5,112 nt of DNA, taken from NCBI GenBank assembly GCA_900555065.1, contig USJY01000131.1:1-5112 (forward strand), written 5' to 3'. The DNA is from an uncultured Eubacteriales bacterium. GTDB taxonomy: Bacteria > Bacillota > Clostridia > Oscillospirales > UMGS1783. A model generated the notes under the pieces. That model did no database searches and was not told the DNA's origin. It saw only the letters and a list, made by a program, of their open reading frames with translations. Positions 1-5,112 of the stretch are shown here, piece by piece; positions within the stretch are counted from its first letter, which is position 1; each line of letters starts with the position of its first letter. Both the position numbers and the translations under genes were made by a program.

Positions 1-596
1 CAAAGGGAAAGACGACGCTTTGCGAGGGGTGGCGTGAGATTGAAAAGCTGTCCCGTTTGCTGTCCGGCCAGTTCGCCATTGAAAAGCGGCTCATGCTCGA
101 CGTGCGTGTACACCGCGGCGGCCGTACCGTATTCAAATCCATCGCGCTCAACGACGCGGTGATTTCCAAGGGCGTCATTGCCCGCCTGATCGAGCTGCAC
201 GTCGCCGCCGGCGGCGACCGCGTGTCCGACTACCGTGCCGACGGGATCATCCTGTCCACGCCCACCGGCTCCACCGGCTACTCCATGTCCGCCGGCGGCC
301 CGATTCTGGAGCCGAGCATGGAGGCGATCATCATGACCCCGGTCTGTCCGCATTCGCTTGTGGCGCGCCCCATCGTCTTTTCCAAAGACGCCGTAATCGA
401 GGTTACGACGCATAACATGGCCGACAAAGACACCTACCTCACCATAGACGGGTTTGAAACGCTCAAGCTGCGCGAAGGCGATACGGTCGCCGTGCGCCGT
501 TCACGGAGCGTCACCCGGCTGGTCAAGCTGAAAAACATGAATTTTTATAAAATACTCAACCAGAAGCTGGCAACCGATGGGGAGGGATTCATTTGA
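1..596 (+). CDS. nadK: NAD kinase (ATP-NAD kinase), C-terminal part, 5' truncated
   Basis: NAD kinase phosphorylates NAD+ to NADP+ in the cytoplasm and is the only de novo NADP source in most bacteria. The reading frame is open from position 3, so the gene enters from outside the window and the N-terminal GGDGT nucleotide motif is missing. Visible family marks are the IEKR-LML stretch (about 81-98), LND at 147-155 where the family usually has LNE, the hallmark STPTGSTGY at 255-281 followed by SAGGPI, the ARPIVFS segment, and TIDG at 441-452 near the C-terminal beta domain. A TTG at 57 is inside the conserved fold and is not the true start. The stop TGA at 594-596 overlaps the argR start, which implies translational coupling. 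The first dozen codons fit the family less well than the rest. Identification is firm. Confidence 0.95.
   Translation, partial: KGKTTLCEGWREIEKLSRLLSGQFAIEKRLMLDVRVHRGGRTVFKSIALNDAVISKGVIARLIELHVAAGGDRVSDYRADGIILSTPTGSTGYSMSAGGPILEPSMEAIIMTPVCPHSLVARPIVFSKDAVIEVTTHNMADKDTYLTIDGFETLKLREGDTVAVRRSRSVTRLVKLKNMNFYKILNQKLATDGEGFI
536..553 (+). promoter_or_regulatory. Candidate ARG box (ArgR operator) with -10-like element upstream of argR
   Basis: The 18 bases CATGAATTTTTATAAAAT sit 39 nt before the argR start, inside the end of nadK. The left half, CATGAAT, matches the known ARG-box half-site exactly, the centre is A/T-only as expected, and the right half is poor. A TATAAA at 546-551 inside the site resembles a -10 element, but no convincing -35 is seen 16-18 bp upstream. 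The island is strikingly AT-rich for this GC-rich DNA. ArgR repressors often control their own gene, so autoregulation is plausible. The underlying codons encode N-F-Y-K-I, so protein constraint could explain part of the composition. Confidence 0.35.
579..586 (+). promoter_or_regulatory. Ribosome binding site supporting the TTG start of argR
   Basis: GGGGAGGG lies 6 nt before the TTG at 593 (core GGAGG at 581-585, 7 nt away). No other start codon in the argR frame is near, and the next in-frame ATG would remove the whole DNA-binding domain. The site therefore fixes TTG as the start. Confidence 0.85.
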
Positions 597-1051
597 AACA
601 ACACCGGCACCTGAAGATTCTGGAACTCGTCCAGACCGAGCCGATCGAGACGCAGGAACAGCTGCTCGCGCGTCTCAACGAGAATGGGTTTGACGTGACG
701 CAGGCGACGATTTCGCGGGACATCAAAGAACTGCGCCTGTACAAGCGCGTTGACAGGACAGGGAAGACGCGGTACGCAGTCAGCGGCGCGGCGGACGAAG
801 GGGCGATGCAGCCGGAGCGCTATCACGGCCTGATGAAAGAGAGCGTGCGCATGATCGACTATGCGGGCAACACCGTAGTCATCAAATGTATCGCGGGCAT
901 GGCGCAGGCGGTCTGCGCCGCGATTGACGCAATGGATATGGAGTCCGTGGTCGGCACGGTCGCGGGCGAGGACACCATATTCCTGCTCGTACGCCAGCAG
1001 TCGCAGGTCGAGAAACTCATTTCCGACCTGAATAAAATGCTCCAGCCGTAA
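593..1051 (+). CDS. argR: Arginine repressor ArgR
   Basis: ArgR is a cytoplasmic hexameric transcription factor that binds ARG boxes when arginine is present, repressing arginine synthesis and in many Firmicutes activating catabolism. At 152 residues it has the standard family length. The N-terminal winged helix-turn-helix shows TQEQLLARL (20-28) and the recognition-helix motif TQATISRDIKEL (36-47). The C-terminal oligomerisation and arginine-binding core shows GMAQAVCAAID (102-112) and GTVAGEDT (121-128), where Asp127 is in the position of the arginine-contacting Asp of the family. It starts with TTG, overlaps nadK by 4 nt and is followed by recN after 33 nt. The position between nadK and recN is the usual Firmicutes location of argR (also called ahrC), so it is likely the main arginine regulator. 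A possible operator lies just upstream at 536-553. Confidence 0.96.
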   Translation: MKQHRHLKILELVQTEPIETQEQLLARLNENGFDVTQATISRDIKELRLYKRVDRTGKTRYAVSGAADEGAMQPERYHGLMKESVRMIDYAGNTVVIKCIAGMAQAVCAAIDAMDMESVVGTVAGEDTIFLLVRQQSQVEKLISDLNKMLQP

Positions 1052-1078
1052 ACGGCGGTCTGTGGGAAAGGGCGTTGC

Positions 1079-1084
1079 AGGGAG
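1079..1084 (+). promoter_or_regulatory. Unusually placed ribosome binding site of recN
   Basis: AGGGAG abuts the recN ATG at 1085 with no spacer, which is too close for efficient pairing. The next purine-rich candidate, GGGAAAGGG at 1064-1072, is 12 nt from the start, slightly far. No alternative in-frame start exists between the argR stop and 1085. The conserved RecN N-terminus begins exactly at this ATG, so the start is right but the initiation signal is suboptimal. Confidence 0.5.
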
Positions 1085-2767
1085 ATGCTTGAACGGCTCT
1101 ATATTGAAAACGTAGCGGTCATTGAACGGGCCGAAATAGAATTTTTCAGCGGGTTCAATATCCTCACGGGCGAGACGGGCGCCGGCAAGTCGATTATCAT
1201 CGATTCGCTCGGCCTGCTGCTCGGCCAGCGCGCGTCGAAGGACCTGGTCCGCACCGGCTGCCCCTATGCGTATGTGGCGGGCAGGTTCGCGCTCAGCGGC
1301 GCGGCGGTGCACCATAAGCTTGACGAGCTGGACATCTGTCCGGAGGACGATGGGACCCTGTTTATCGAGCGCAAATTCACGGCGGAAGGGAAGAGCACTG
1401 CAAAAATAGGCGGTCGTCCCGTCCCGCTCGCGTCGCTGAAGGAGCTGTCGCCCTATCTGGTCGTCATCCACGGCCAGCACCTGAACCAGCGCATTTTGGA
1501 TCCCGCCACCCACATCGGGTACCTGGACGGGTATCTTGGCTCGAACGCCGCAATGGCGGAATACGTATCGCAGTACAAGCTTACGCAGGCGGCGCGCAGG
1601 GAGCTGCTGCGGCTGCAGCGTCTGGACGCGGACAAGCAGGAGCGTCTGGACATGCTCCAGTACCGGATCGATGAGCTGACCCGCGCGCACCTGTCCGCAG
1701 GCGAGGAAGAGGCGCTCATGGCCCGCCGCGACGCGGCGGCGAACGCCGAGAAGCTCAAGACCGCCATCCACGCCGCGCGCGCCCTGCTCTACGACATGGA
1801 CGGCAGCGCATGCGAACGCCTCACCGCCGCCGCCGCCGCTCTCGACCCAGCGTCGGCGCATTCGGCAAAGCTGCGTGAACTCGGCGACCGCCTTCGTACG
1901 CTGGCGGTCGAAGCCGAATCGGTAAGCGACGATCTGCGCGCCGCGGGCGGCGAGGTGGACGACGCCGGCAGCCTGGACGAAATCGAGCAGCGTCTGGCCG
2001 AACTCAGGCGTATCCGCAAAAAATACGGCGGCAGCATTTCAGCCGCGATGGAGCTGCTTGAAAGCTCGGTGCGCGAACGCGATGAATTTGAGGGCATGTC
2101 CCAGCGCGTCGCCGCACAGGCGGCGGAGTTTGAACGGCTGGCCCTGTGCCTGGCCGAGCGGGCCGAGGCGCTGACAACCGCGCGGCGCGCCGCGGCCGAC
2201 CGTCTTGCTGCGGCCGTGATGGAAAAGCTCGCCTTTCTCGATATGGAAAAATGCGTGTTTGAGATCCGGATCGAAAAGAGCGAGAAATTCACCGCGAACG
2301 GCCGTGATACAGTCGAGTTTTTTCTCTCGGCCAACCCTGGCGAGTCGCCCAAACCCCTTGCCAAAATCGCGTCGGGCGGCGAGCTTTCGCGGATCATGCT
2401 CGCAATCATCAGCGTGCTGTCGGAGGGCGACCCGGCCGACACCGTCATTTTCGACGAAGTCGACTCGGGCGTAAGCGGCAAGACTGCGCAGAAGATCGGC
2501 GTGCTGCTCAAGGCGGCGGCGCGTCGTCCACAGGTCCTGTGCGTGACCCACCTGGCGCAGATCGCGGCCATGGCGGATTCGCACCTGCTCATCACGAAAC
2601 AGGCCGACGCGGACCGCACGACCACCACGGTCCGTATCCTGGACGAGCAGGGCCGGCGCGAGGAACTGGCGCGGATCCTCGGCGGGATGCAGATTACCGA
2701 CGCGGCGCTGCAGGCGGCGGACGCGTTGATTGCAGAGGGCAGAAAACAGACTGAAAGATTCAGATAG
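1085..2767 (+). CDS. recN: DNA repair protein RecN (SMC-like ATPase)
   Basis: RecN is an SMC-family ATPase that assembles early at DNA double-strand breaks and tethers ends for homologous recombination. The protein has 560 residues, normal for the family. The N-terminal head half carries Walker A GETGAGKS (29-36) and the Q-loop-like HGQHLNQR segment (129-136). Residues from about 155 to 390 form a charged, Ala/Leu/Glu/Arg-rich coiled-coil region with the family mark RKKYG (311-315). The C-terminal head half has the ABC signature SGGELS (430-435), Walker B DTVIFDE (452-458) followed by VDSGVSG, and the switch histidine in VTHLAQ (His489). All catalytic motifs are intact. It shares the reading frame of argR, 33 nt downstream, and is followed by tyrS after 12 nt. 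No LexA-type GAAC/GTTC dyad is seen in the short gap before it, so SOS control, if any, must act from further upstream. Confidence 0.97.
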   Translation: MLERLYIENVAVIERAEIEFFSGFNILTGETGAGKSIIIDSLGLLLGQRASKDLVRTGCPYAYVAGRFALSGAAVHHKLDELDICPEDDGTLFIERKFTAEGKSTAKIGGRPVPLASLKELSPYLVVIHGQHLNQRILDPATHIGYLDGYLGSNAAMAEYVSQYKLTQAARRELLRLQRLDADKQERLDMLQYRIDELTRAHLSAGEEEALMARRDAAANAEKLKTAIHAARALLYDMDGSACERLTAAAAALDPASAHSAKLRELGDRLRTLAVEAESVSDDLRAAGGEVDDAGSLDEIEQRLAELRRIRKKYGGSISAAMELLESSVRERDEFEGMSQRVAAQAAEFERLALCLAERAEALTTARRAAADRLAAAVMEKLAFLDMEKCVFEIRIEKSEKFTANGRDTVEFFLSANPGESPKPLAKIASGGELSRIMLAIISVLSEGDPADTVIFDEVDSGVSGKTAQKIGVLLKAAARRPQVLCVTHLAQIAAMADSHLLITKQADADRTTTTVRILDEQGRREELARILGGMQITDAALQAADALIAEGRKQTERFR

Positions 2768-2779
2768 GAGAAAGATAAA

Positions 2780-4006
2780 ATGGGCGTATTTGACGAGTTA
2801 AAGCGGCGCGGCATGATCGCGCAGATGACAAATGAGGAGAAGATCCGGGATCTGCTCAACAACGAAAAAATCAGCTTCTATATCGGTTTCGACCCCACGG
2901 CGGACTCCCTGCACGTCGGCCATTTTGTGCAGATCATGGTAATGGCGCACATGCAGCGCGCCGGGCACAGGCCCATCGTCATCCTGGGCAACGGCACCGG
3001 CATGGTCGGCGACCCATCCGGTAAAAGCGATATGCGTAAAATGCTCACGCCCGAACAGGTCGACCACAACGCAAACTGTTTCAAGGCGCAGATGAGCGGG
3101 CTGATCGACTTTTCCGAGGACAGGGCGCTTGTGCTGAAAAACGGAGACTGGCTGCTTCCGCTCAATTATATCGACTTTCTGCGCGAGGTCGGCGTGCATT
3201 TTTCCGTCAACCGTATGCTGACGGCCGAGTGTTTCAAAAGCCGTATGGAAAAGGGCCTCACCTTCCTGGAGTTCAACTATATGCTCATGCAGAGCTACGA
3301 TTTCTATGTTCTCTACAGCAAGTACGGCTGCGTTCTGGAGATGGGCGGGGACGACCAGTGGTCGAATATCCTGGGCGGCGTCGAGCTCATTCGCCGCAAG
3401 CTGCGCAAGGAGGCGTACGGCATCACCTTTACCCTGCTGACGACAAGCGAGGGCAAAAAGATGGGCAAGACGGAAAAAGGCGCGGTCTGGCTCGACCCGG
3501 AGAAAACCTCTCCCTATGAATTCTATCAGTACTGGCGCAATGTGGACGATGCGGACGTTGTCAAATGCCTTAAGCTGCTCACCTTCGTCCCCGTCGAGCA
3601 GATCGAGACGTACGAGGGCGTGCGCGACAGCCGCATCAACGAGGCAAAAGAGCTGCTCGCCTATGAAATCACGAAAGAGGTGCATGGCGAAGCGGAAGCG
3701 TCCAAAGCGCGGGACACGGCGCGCGCGCTGTTCTCGCAGAACGCGGACGCGAAGGACATGCCCACGGCCACGGTTCCCGCCTCGGCATTTGCCGATGGGA
3801 AGATCGGCGTGCTCGATCTTCTGCTCGCGGCGGGTATTATCCCCTCCAAAGGCGAGGGCCGTCGCCTGATCGCACAGCGCGGCGTCACGGCCGCCGGCGC
3901 GGTCGTGGAGGACCCCATGCAGACCTATGCGCTGGAGGAGTTCAGCTCCGGCGAATTCATTGTTAAAAAGGGCAAGAAGGTCTTTGTCCGTATTCTGGTG
4001 GACTGA
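2780..4006 (+). CDS. tyrS: Tyrosyl-tRNA synthetase
   Basis: This class I synthetase activates tyrosine with ATP and charges tRNA(Tyr) in the cytoplasm. The 408-residue protein has the usual length and domains: the Rossmann catalytic core with the HIGH-type motif HVGH (45-48), tyrosine-pocket residues Tyr167, Gln171 and Asp174 in [11 protein letters not shown], and GGDDQW with the conserved Gln. The KMSKS-type loop KMGKT is at 227-231, followed by the helical anticodon-binding region. A C-terminal S4 RNA-binding domain runs from about 353 to the end ([12 protein letters not shown] onward). The residue before MGGDDQW is Glu where many homologues have Gln; I believe this is common in clostridial forms. 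AGGAG at 2766-2770 lies 9 nt before the ATG and overlaps the recN stop. Only 12 nt separate it from recN, so expression probably depends on the upstream operon. The frequent Firmicutes T-box leader is absent. Confidence 0.97.
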   Translation: MGVFDELKRRGMIAQMTNEEKIRDLLNNEKISFYIGFDPTADSLHVGHFVQIMVMAHMQRAGHRPIVILGNGTGMVGDPSGKSDMRKMLTPEQVDHNANCFKAQMSGLIDFSEDRALVLKNGDWLLPLNYIDFLREVGVHFSVNRMLTAECFKSRMEKGLTFLEFNYMLMQSYDFYVLYSKYGCVLEMGGDDQWSNILGGVELIRRKLRKEAYGITFTLLTTSEGKKMGKTEKGAVWLDPEKTSPYEFYQYWRNVDDADVVKCLKLLTFVPVEQIETYEGVRDSRINEAKELLAYEITKEVHGEAEASKARDTARALFSQNADAKDMPTATVPASAFADGKIGVLDLLLAAGIIPSKGEGRRLIAQRGVTAAGAVVEDPMQTYALEEFSSGEFIVKKGKKVFVRILVD

Positions 4007-4019
4007 CCGGTTTGCGGCG

Positions 4020-4047
4020 CGGGTGTTTTCTGCCGGAAAACGTGCCG
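4020..4047 (+). other. Hairpin 14 nt after tyrS stop, function unknown
   Basis: GTTTTC (4025-4030) and GAAAAC (4036-4041) are perfect complements around a 5-nt loop TGCCG. The stem can continue with two G-U wobbles (4023-4024 with 4042-4043) and, past a bulged G at 4044, three more pairs (4020-4022 with 4045-4047). No T-tract follows, so it is not a standard terminator. It could protect the 3' end of the tyrS message, or be a protein-binding dyad at the DNA level. The first 190 nt of the 4007-4247 gap otherwise show only scattered short GC-rich inverted repeats and no convincing gene. Confidence 0.45.
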
Positions 4048-4159
4048 GCTGTCTGACAGTGCGGGCCCCGCGCCGGACCGGGATTCGGGCGCGTCGCCCC
4101 AGCCGCCCGCGCCAACCTGCCTTTTGTTTGAACGGCTGCGCCGCAGTGCGCAGTCTGCC

Positions 4160-4197
4160 GCCGGCCCGGCTCCCATTTGCCGCGGCCGGCCCTCTTT
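4160..4197 (+). terminator. Probable Rho-independent terminator (atypical tail) after tyrS
   Basis: GCCGGCCCGGC (4160-4170) pairs fully with 4179-4190 apart from a single bulged C at 4183, giving an 11-bp all-GC stem with loop TCCCATTT. The tail CCTCTTT (4191-4197) is only weakly T-rich and is followed by eight A residues (4198-4205), so the U-tract is poor. The position, at the end of a packed operon and before an independent ribosome binding site, supports a terminator role. Termination efficiency is uncertain. Confidence 0.5.
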
Positions 4198-4223
4198 AAA
4201 AAAAACACGCGACTGGCTACAAA
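4195..4223 (+). promoter_or_regulatory. Weak sigma-A-type promoter candidate for the esterase gene
   Basis: TTTAAA (4195-4200) and TACAAA (4218-4223) each match four of six bases of the -35 and -10 consensus with an ideal 17-bp spacer. The site lies directly after the hairpin and 24 nt before the GTG start, leaving a short leader. The A8 run in the spacer is unusual. The matches are modest and the AT-rich patch could produce them by chance. Confidence 0.3.
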
Positions 4224-4233
4224 TAGAACACAG

Positions 4234-4239
4234 AGGAGG
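4234..4239 (+). promoter_or_regulatory. Ribosome binding site fixing the GTG start of the esterase gene
   Basis: A perfect AGGAGG lies 8 nt before GTG at 4248. The ATG at 4240 directly abuts this site and is in another frame. An in-frame TAG at 4224-4226 closes the frame upstream, so GTG 4248 is the only sensible start. Confidence 0.85.
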
Positions 4240-4247
4240 ATGCGCTT

Positions 4248-5112
4248 GTGATCGCGCTGGATGAGAGCAATACCCGCTGGCTTGGCAGAACGTTTGTCAG
4301 GGAAGATGGAAAAACGCAGATTTCGTGGACGGATTCCGGCTTTGAACTTCGTTTTGACGGAACGGGTCTGGAGGCGGAGCTCGGCTCGGTCTGTGCCGGC
4401 GAACCTCCGCGCGTTCAGGTCTATGTGGACGGCTTGCCGCAGGGCGGGCGAATCCCTGTGCCGGCGTCCTCCTGGGTCCCGCTCGCGGCCGGCCTTGCGC
4501 CGGGGGAACATACGGTCAGAGTCGTCAAGCTGACAGAGGCGCTTCAGTCCAGTCTGCTTGTCGGCCGCGTCCGGTTCCCCGGCGGCGGCGCGCTGCTTTG
4601 CCCGCCCCCGGCAAAGGCGCGCAAAATCGAGTTTATCGGCGATTCCATCACCTGCGGGCATACCATCGAGCGCGGCCCGCAGGACCCGGACGAGTGGGAT
4701 ATCGACACCCAAAACGGGATGCTGACGTACGCCGCCGTCTGCGCGCAAAATCTGGACGCGGATTTCAATTGTTTTTCCCTGTCCGGCTGGACGGTGTACC
4801 GCCGCGTCGATATCGAAAACGGCGGCGACTGCGCGGTCCCGCCGGTTTACGGCCAGATCGCGCCGCTCAACGGGAACGCGGCGCCGTGGGACTTTTCGCG
4901 GTTCCAGCCCGGCGTGGTCGTCGTCGCCCTGGGCACCAACGATTCATCCTACATCGCCCTGGGCCAGGCGGAGGCGGATACGTTCTCCCGCAAATACAGG
5001 GAATTTCTGCAGCAGCTGCGCGGCTGTTATCCGGCCGCCGCAATCGTCTGCACCGTCGGTATGATGAACCCCACTTCGTTTGCGCATATCGAGCGAGCGG
5101 TCAGAGCGTTTG
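4248..5112 (+). CDS. SGNH-fold esterase resembling carbohydrate esterase family 2, 3' truncated
   Basis: The frame starts at GTG and stays open to the window edge (288 codons), so the C-terminus is missing. Residues 1 to about 120 look like the beta-rich CE2 N-terminal domain (RWLGRT, SGFELRFDGTGLEAEL, then GEHTVRVVKL). The SGNH hydrolase domain begins near 128: block I GDSIT with nucleophile Ser133, a block II-like glycine in SGWTVYRR (Gly180), and block III GTND (229-232) with Asn231. The catalytic His of the last block lies beyond the window. CE2 enzymes remove acetyl groups from xylan, mannan or related sugars. There is no signal peptide or membrane segment, so it is probably cytoplasmic and may act on imported acetylated oligosaccharides; that substrate is an inference. 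It has its own ribosome binding site and is separated from tyrS by 241 nt, suggesting an independent unit. Other SGNH acylhydrolase roles are possible. Confidence 0.85.
   Translation, partial: MIALDESNTRWLGRTFVREDGKTQISWTDSGFELRFDGTGLEAELGSVCAGEPPRVQVYVDGLPQGGRIPVPASSWVPLAAGLAPGEHTVRVVKLTEALQSSLLVGRVRFPGGGALLCPPPAKARKIEFIGDSITCGHTIERGPQDPDEWDIDTQNGMLTYAAVCAQNLDADFNCFSLSGWTVYRRVDIENGGDCAVPPVYGQIAPLNGNAAPWDFSRFQPGVVVVALGTNDSSYIALGQAEADTFSRKYREFLQQLRGCYPAAAIVCTVGMMNPTSFAHIERAVRAF

Noticed and set aside
1823..1840. GCC trinucleotide repeat in recN that might suggest repeat-length variation
   Set aside because: Only four GCC codons plus GCT encoding an alanine run in the coiled-coil region. Length changes would stay in frame, so no phase switching is expected.
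545..1861. A 438-codon open frame on the minus strand across argR and recN
   Set aside because: It lies antisense to two firmly identified genes, shows no recognisable domain, and is rich in Arg, Ala and Leu as expected from the reverse of GC-rich coding DNA.
1789..2862. A 357-codon minus-strand frame opposite recN
   Set aside because: Ser/Arg-rich low-complexity translation antisense to the conserved RecN coding region; a composition artefact.
2798..3685. A 295-codon minus-strand frame opposite tyrS
   Set aside because: Antisense shadow of a complete TyrS with all motifs; no family resemblance.
4049..4059. CTGTCTGACAG short dyad as an operator
   Set aside because: Only 5 bp per arm around one base, with no known match and no nearby promoter; likely chance in a repeat-rich GC stretch.
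4088..4130. GGCGCG/CGCGCC stem followed by CTTTTGTTTG as an alternative terminator
   Set aside because: The stem is only 6 bp with a 14-nt loop, several competing pairings exist, and the T-rich segment starts 7 nt after the stem. The hairpin at 4160-4190 is much stronger.
3927..4199. A 90-codon plus-strand frame from within tyrS through the gap
   Set aside because: It starts inside tyrS in another frame with no ribosome binding site, and its Arg/Ala/Pro-rich translation is typical of non-coding GC-rich DNA.
3963..4748. A 261-codon minus-strand frame spanning the gap after tyrS and the esterase start
   Set aside because: It overlaps the well-supported GTG-started esterase gene and its translation has no recognisable motif. 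The gap carries structure rather than a gene.

Overview
The window reads as chromosomal housekeeping DNA from a GC-rich member of the Clostridia (Firmicutes), possibly near the Oscillospiraceae/Ruminococcaceae. The basis is the gene order nadK-argR-recN, which is a classic Firmicutes cluster usually preceded by isoprenoid and tlyA-type genes. Other support comes from AGGAGG-like ribosome binding sites, TTG and GTG starts, and a clostridial-looking tyrosyl-tRNA synthetase. The taxonomic call is an inference; no rRNA or species-specific marker is present.

Everything recognisable is on the + strand. Positions 1-596 hold the C-terminal part of NAD kinase, cut by the window edge. It overlaps the TTG start of argR (593-1051) by four bases. 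A 33-nt gap leads to recN (1085-2767), and a 12-nt gap leads to tyrS (2780-4006). The four genes are tightly packed and probably share a transcript. They cover NADP supply, arginine-responsive control, double-strand-break repair and tRNA(Tyr) charging. No terminator and no T-box leader lies between recN and tyrS.

Positions 4007-4247 are non-coding. They hold two good inverted repeats: a hairpin at 4020-4047 just after tyrS, and a very stable GC-rich hairpin at 4160-4190 that may end the operon. A weak promoter candidate (4195-4223) and a strong ribosome binding site (4234-4239) follow. From 4248 to the window end runs a GTG-started gene with no stop in the window. It encodes an SGNH-fold hydrolase resembling carbohydrate esterase family 2. 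It is a separate unit with an apparently unrelated, carbohydrate-deacetylating type of role.

No previously undescribed multi-gene system is evident. The points most worth a second look are an AT-rich ARG-box-like site with a -10-like element inside the end of nadK (possible ArgR autoregulation), the cytoplasmic CE2-like esterase, and the structured region after tyrS.
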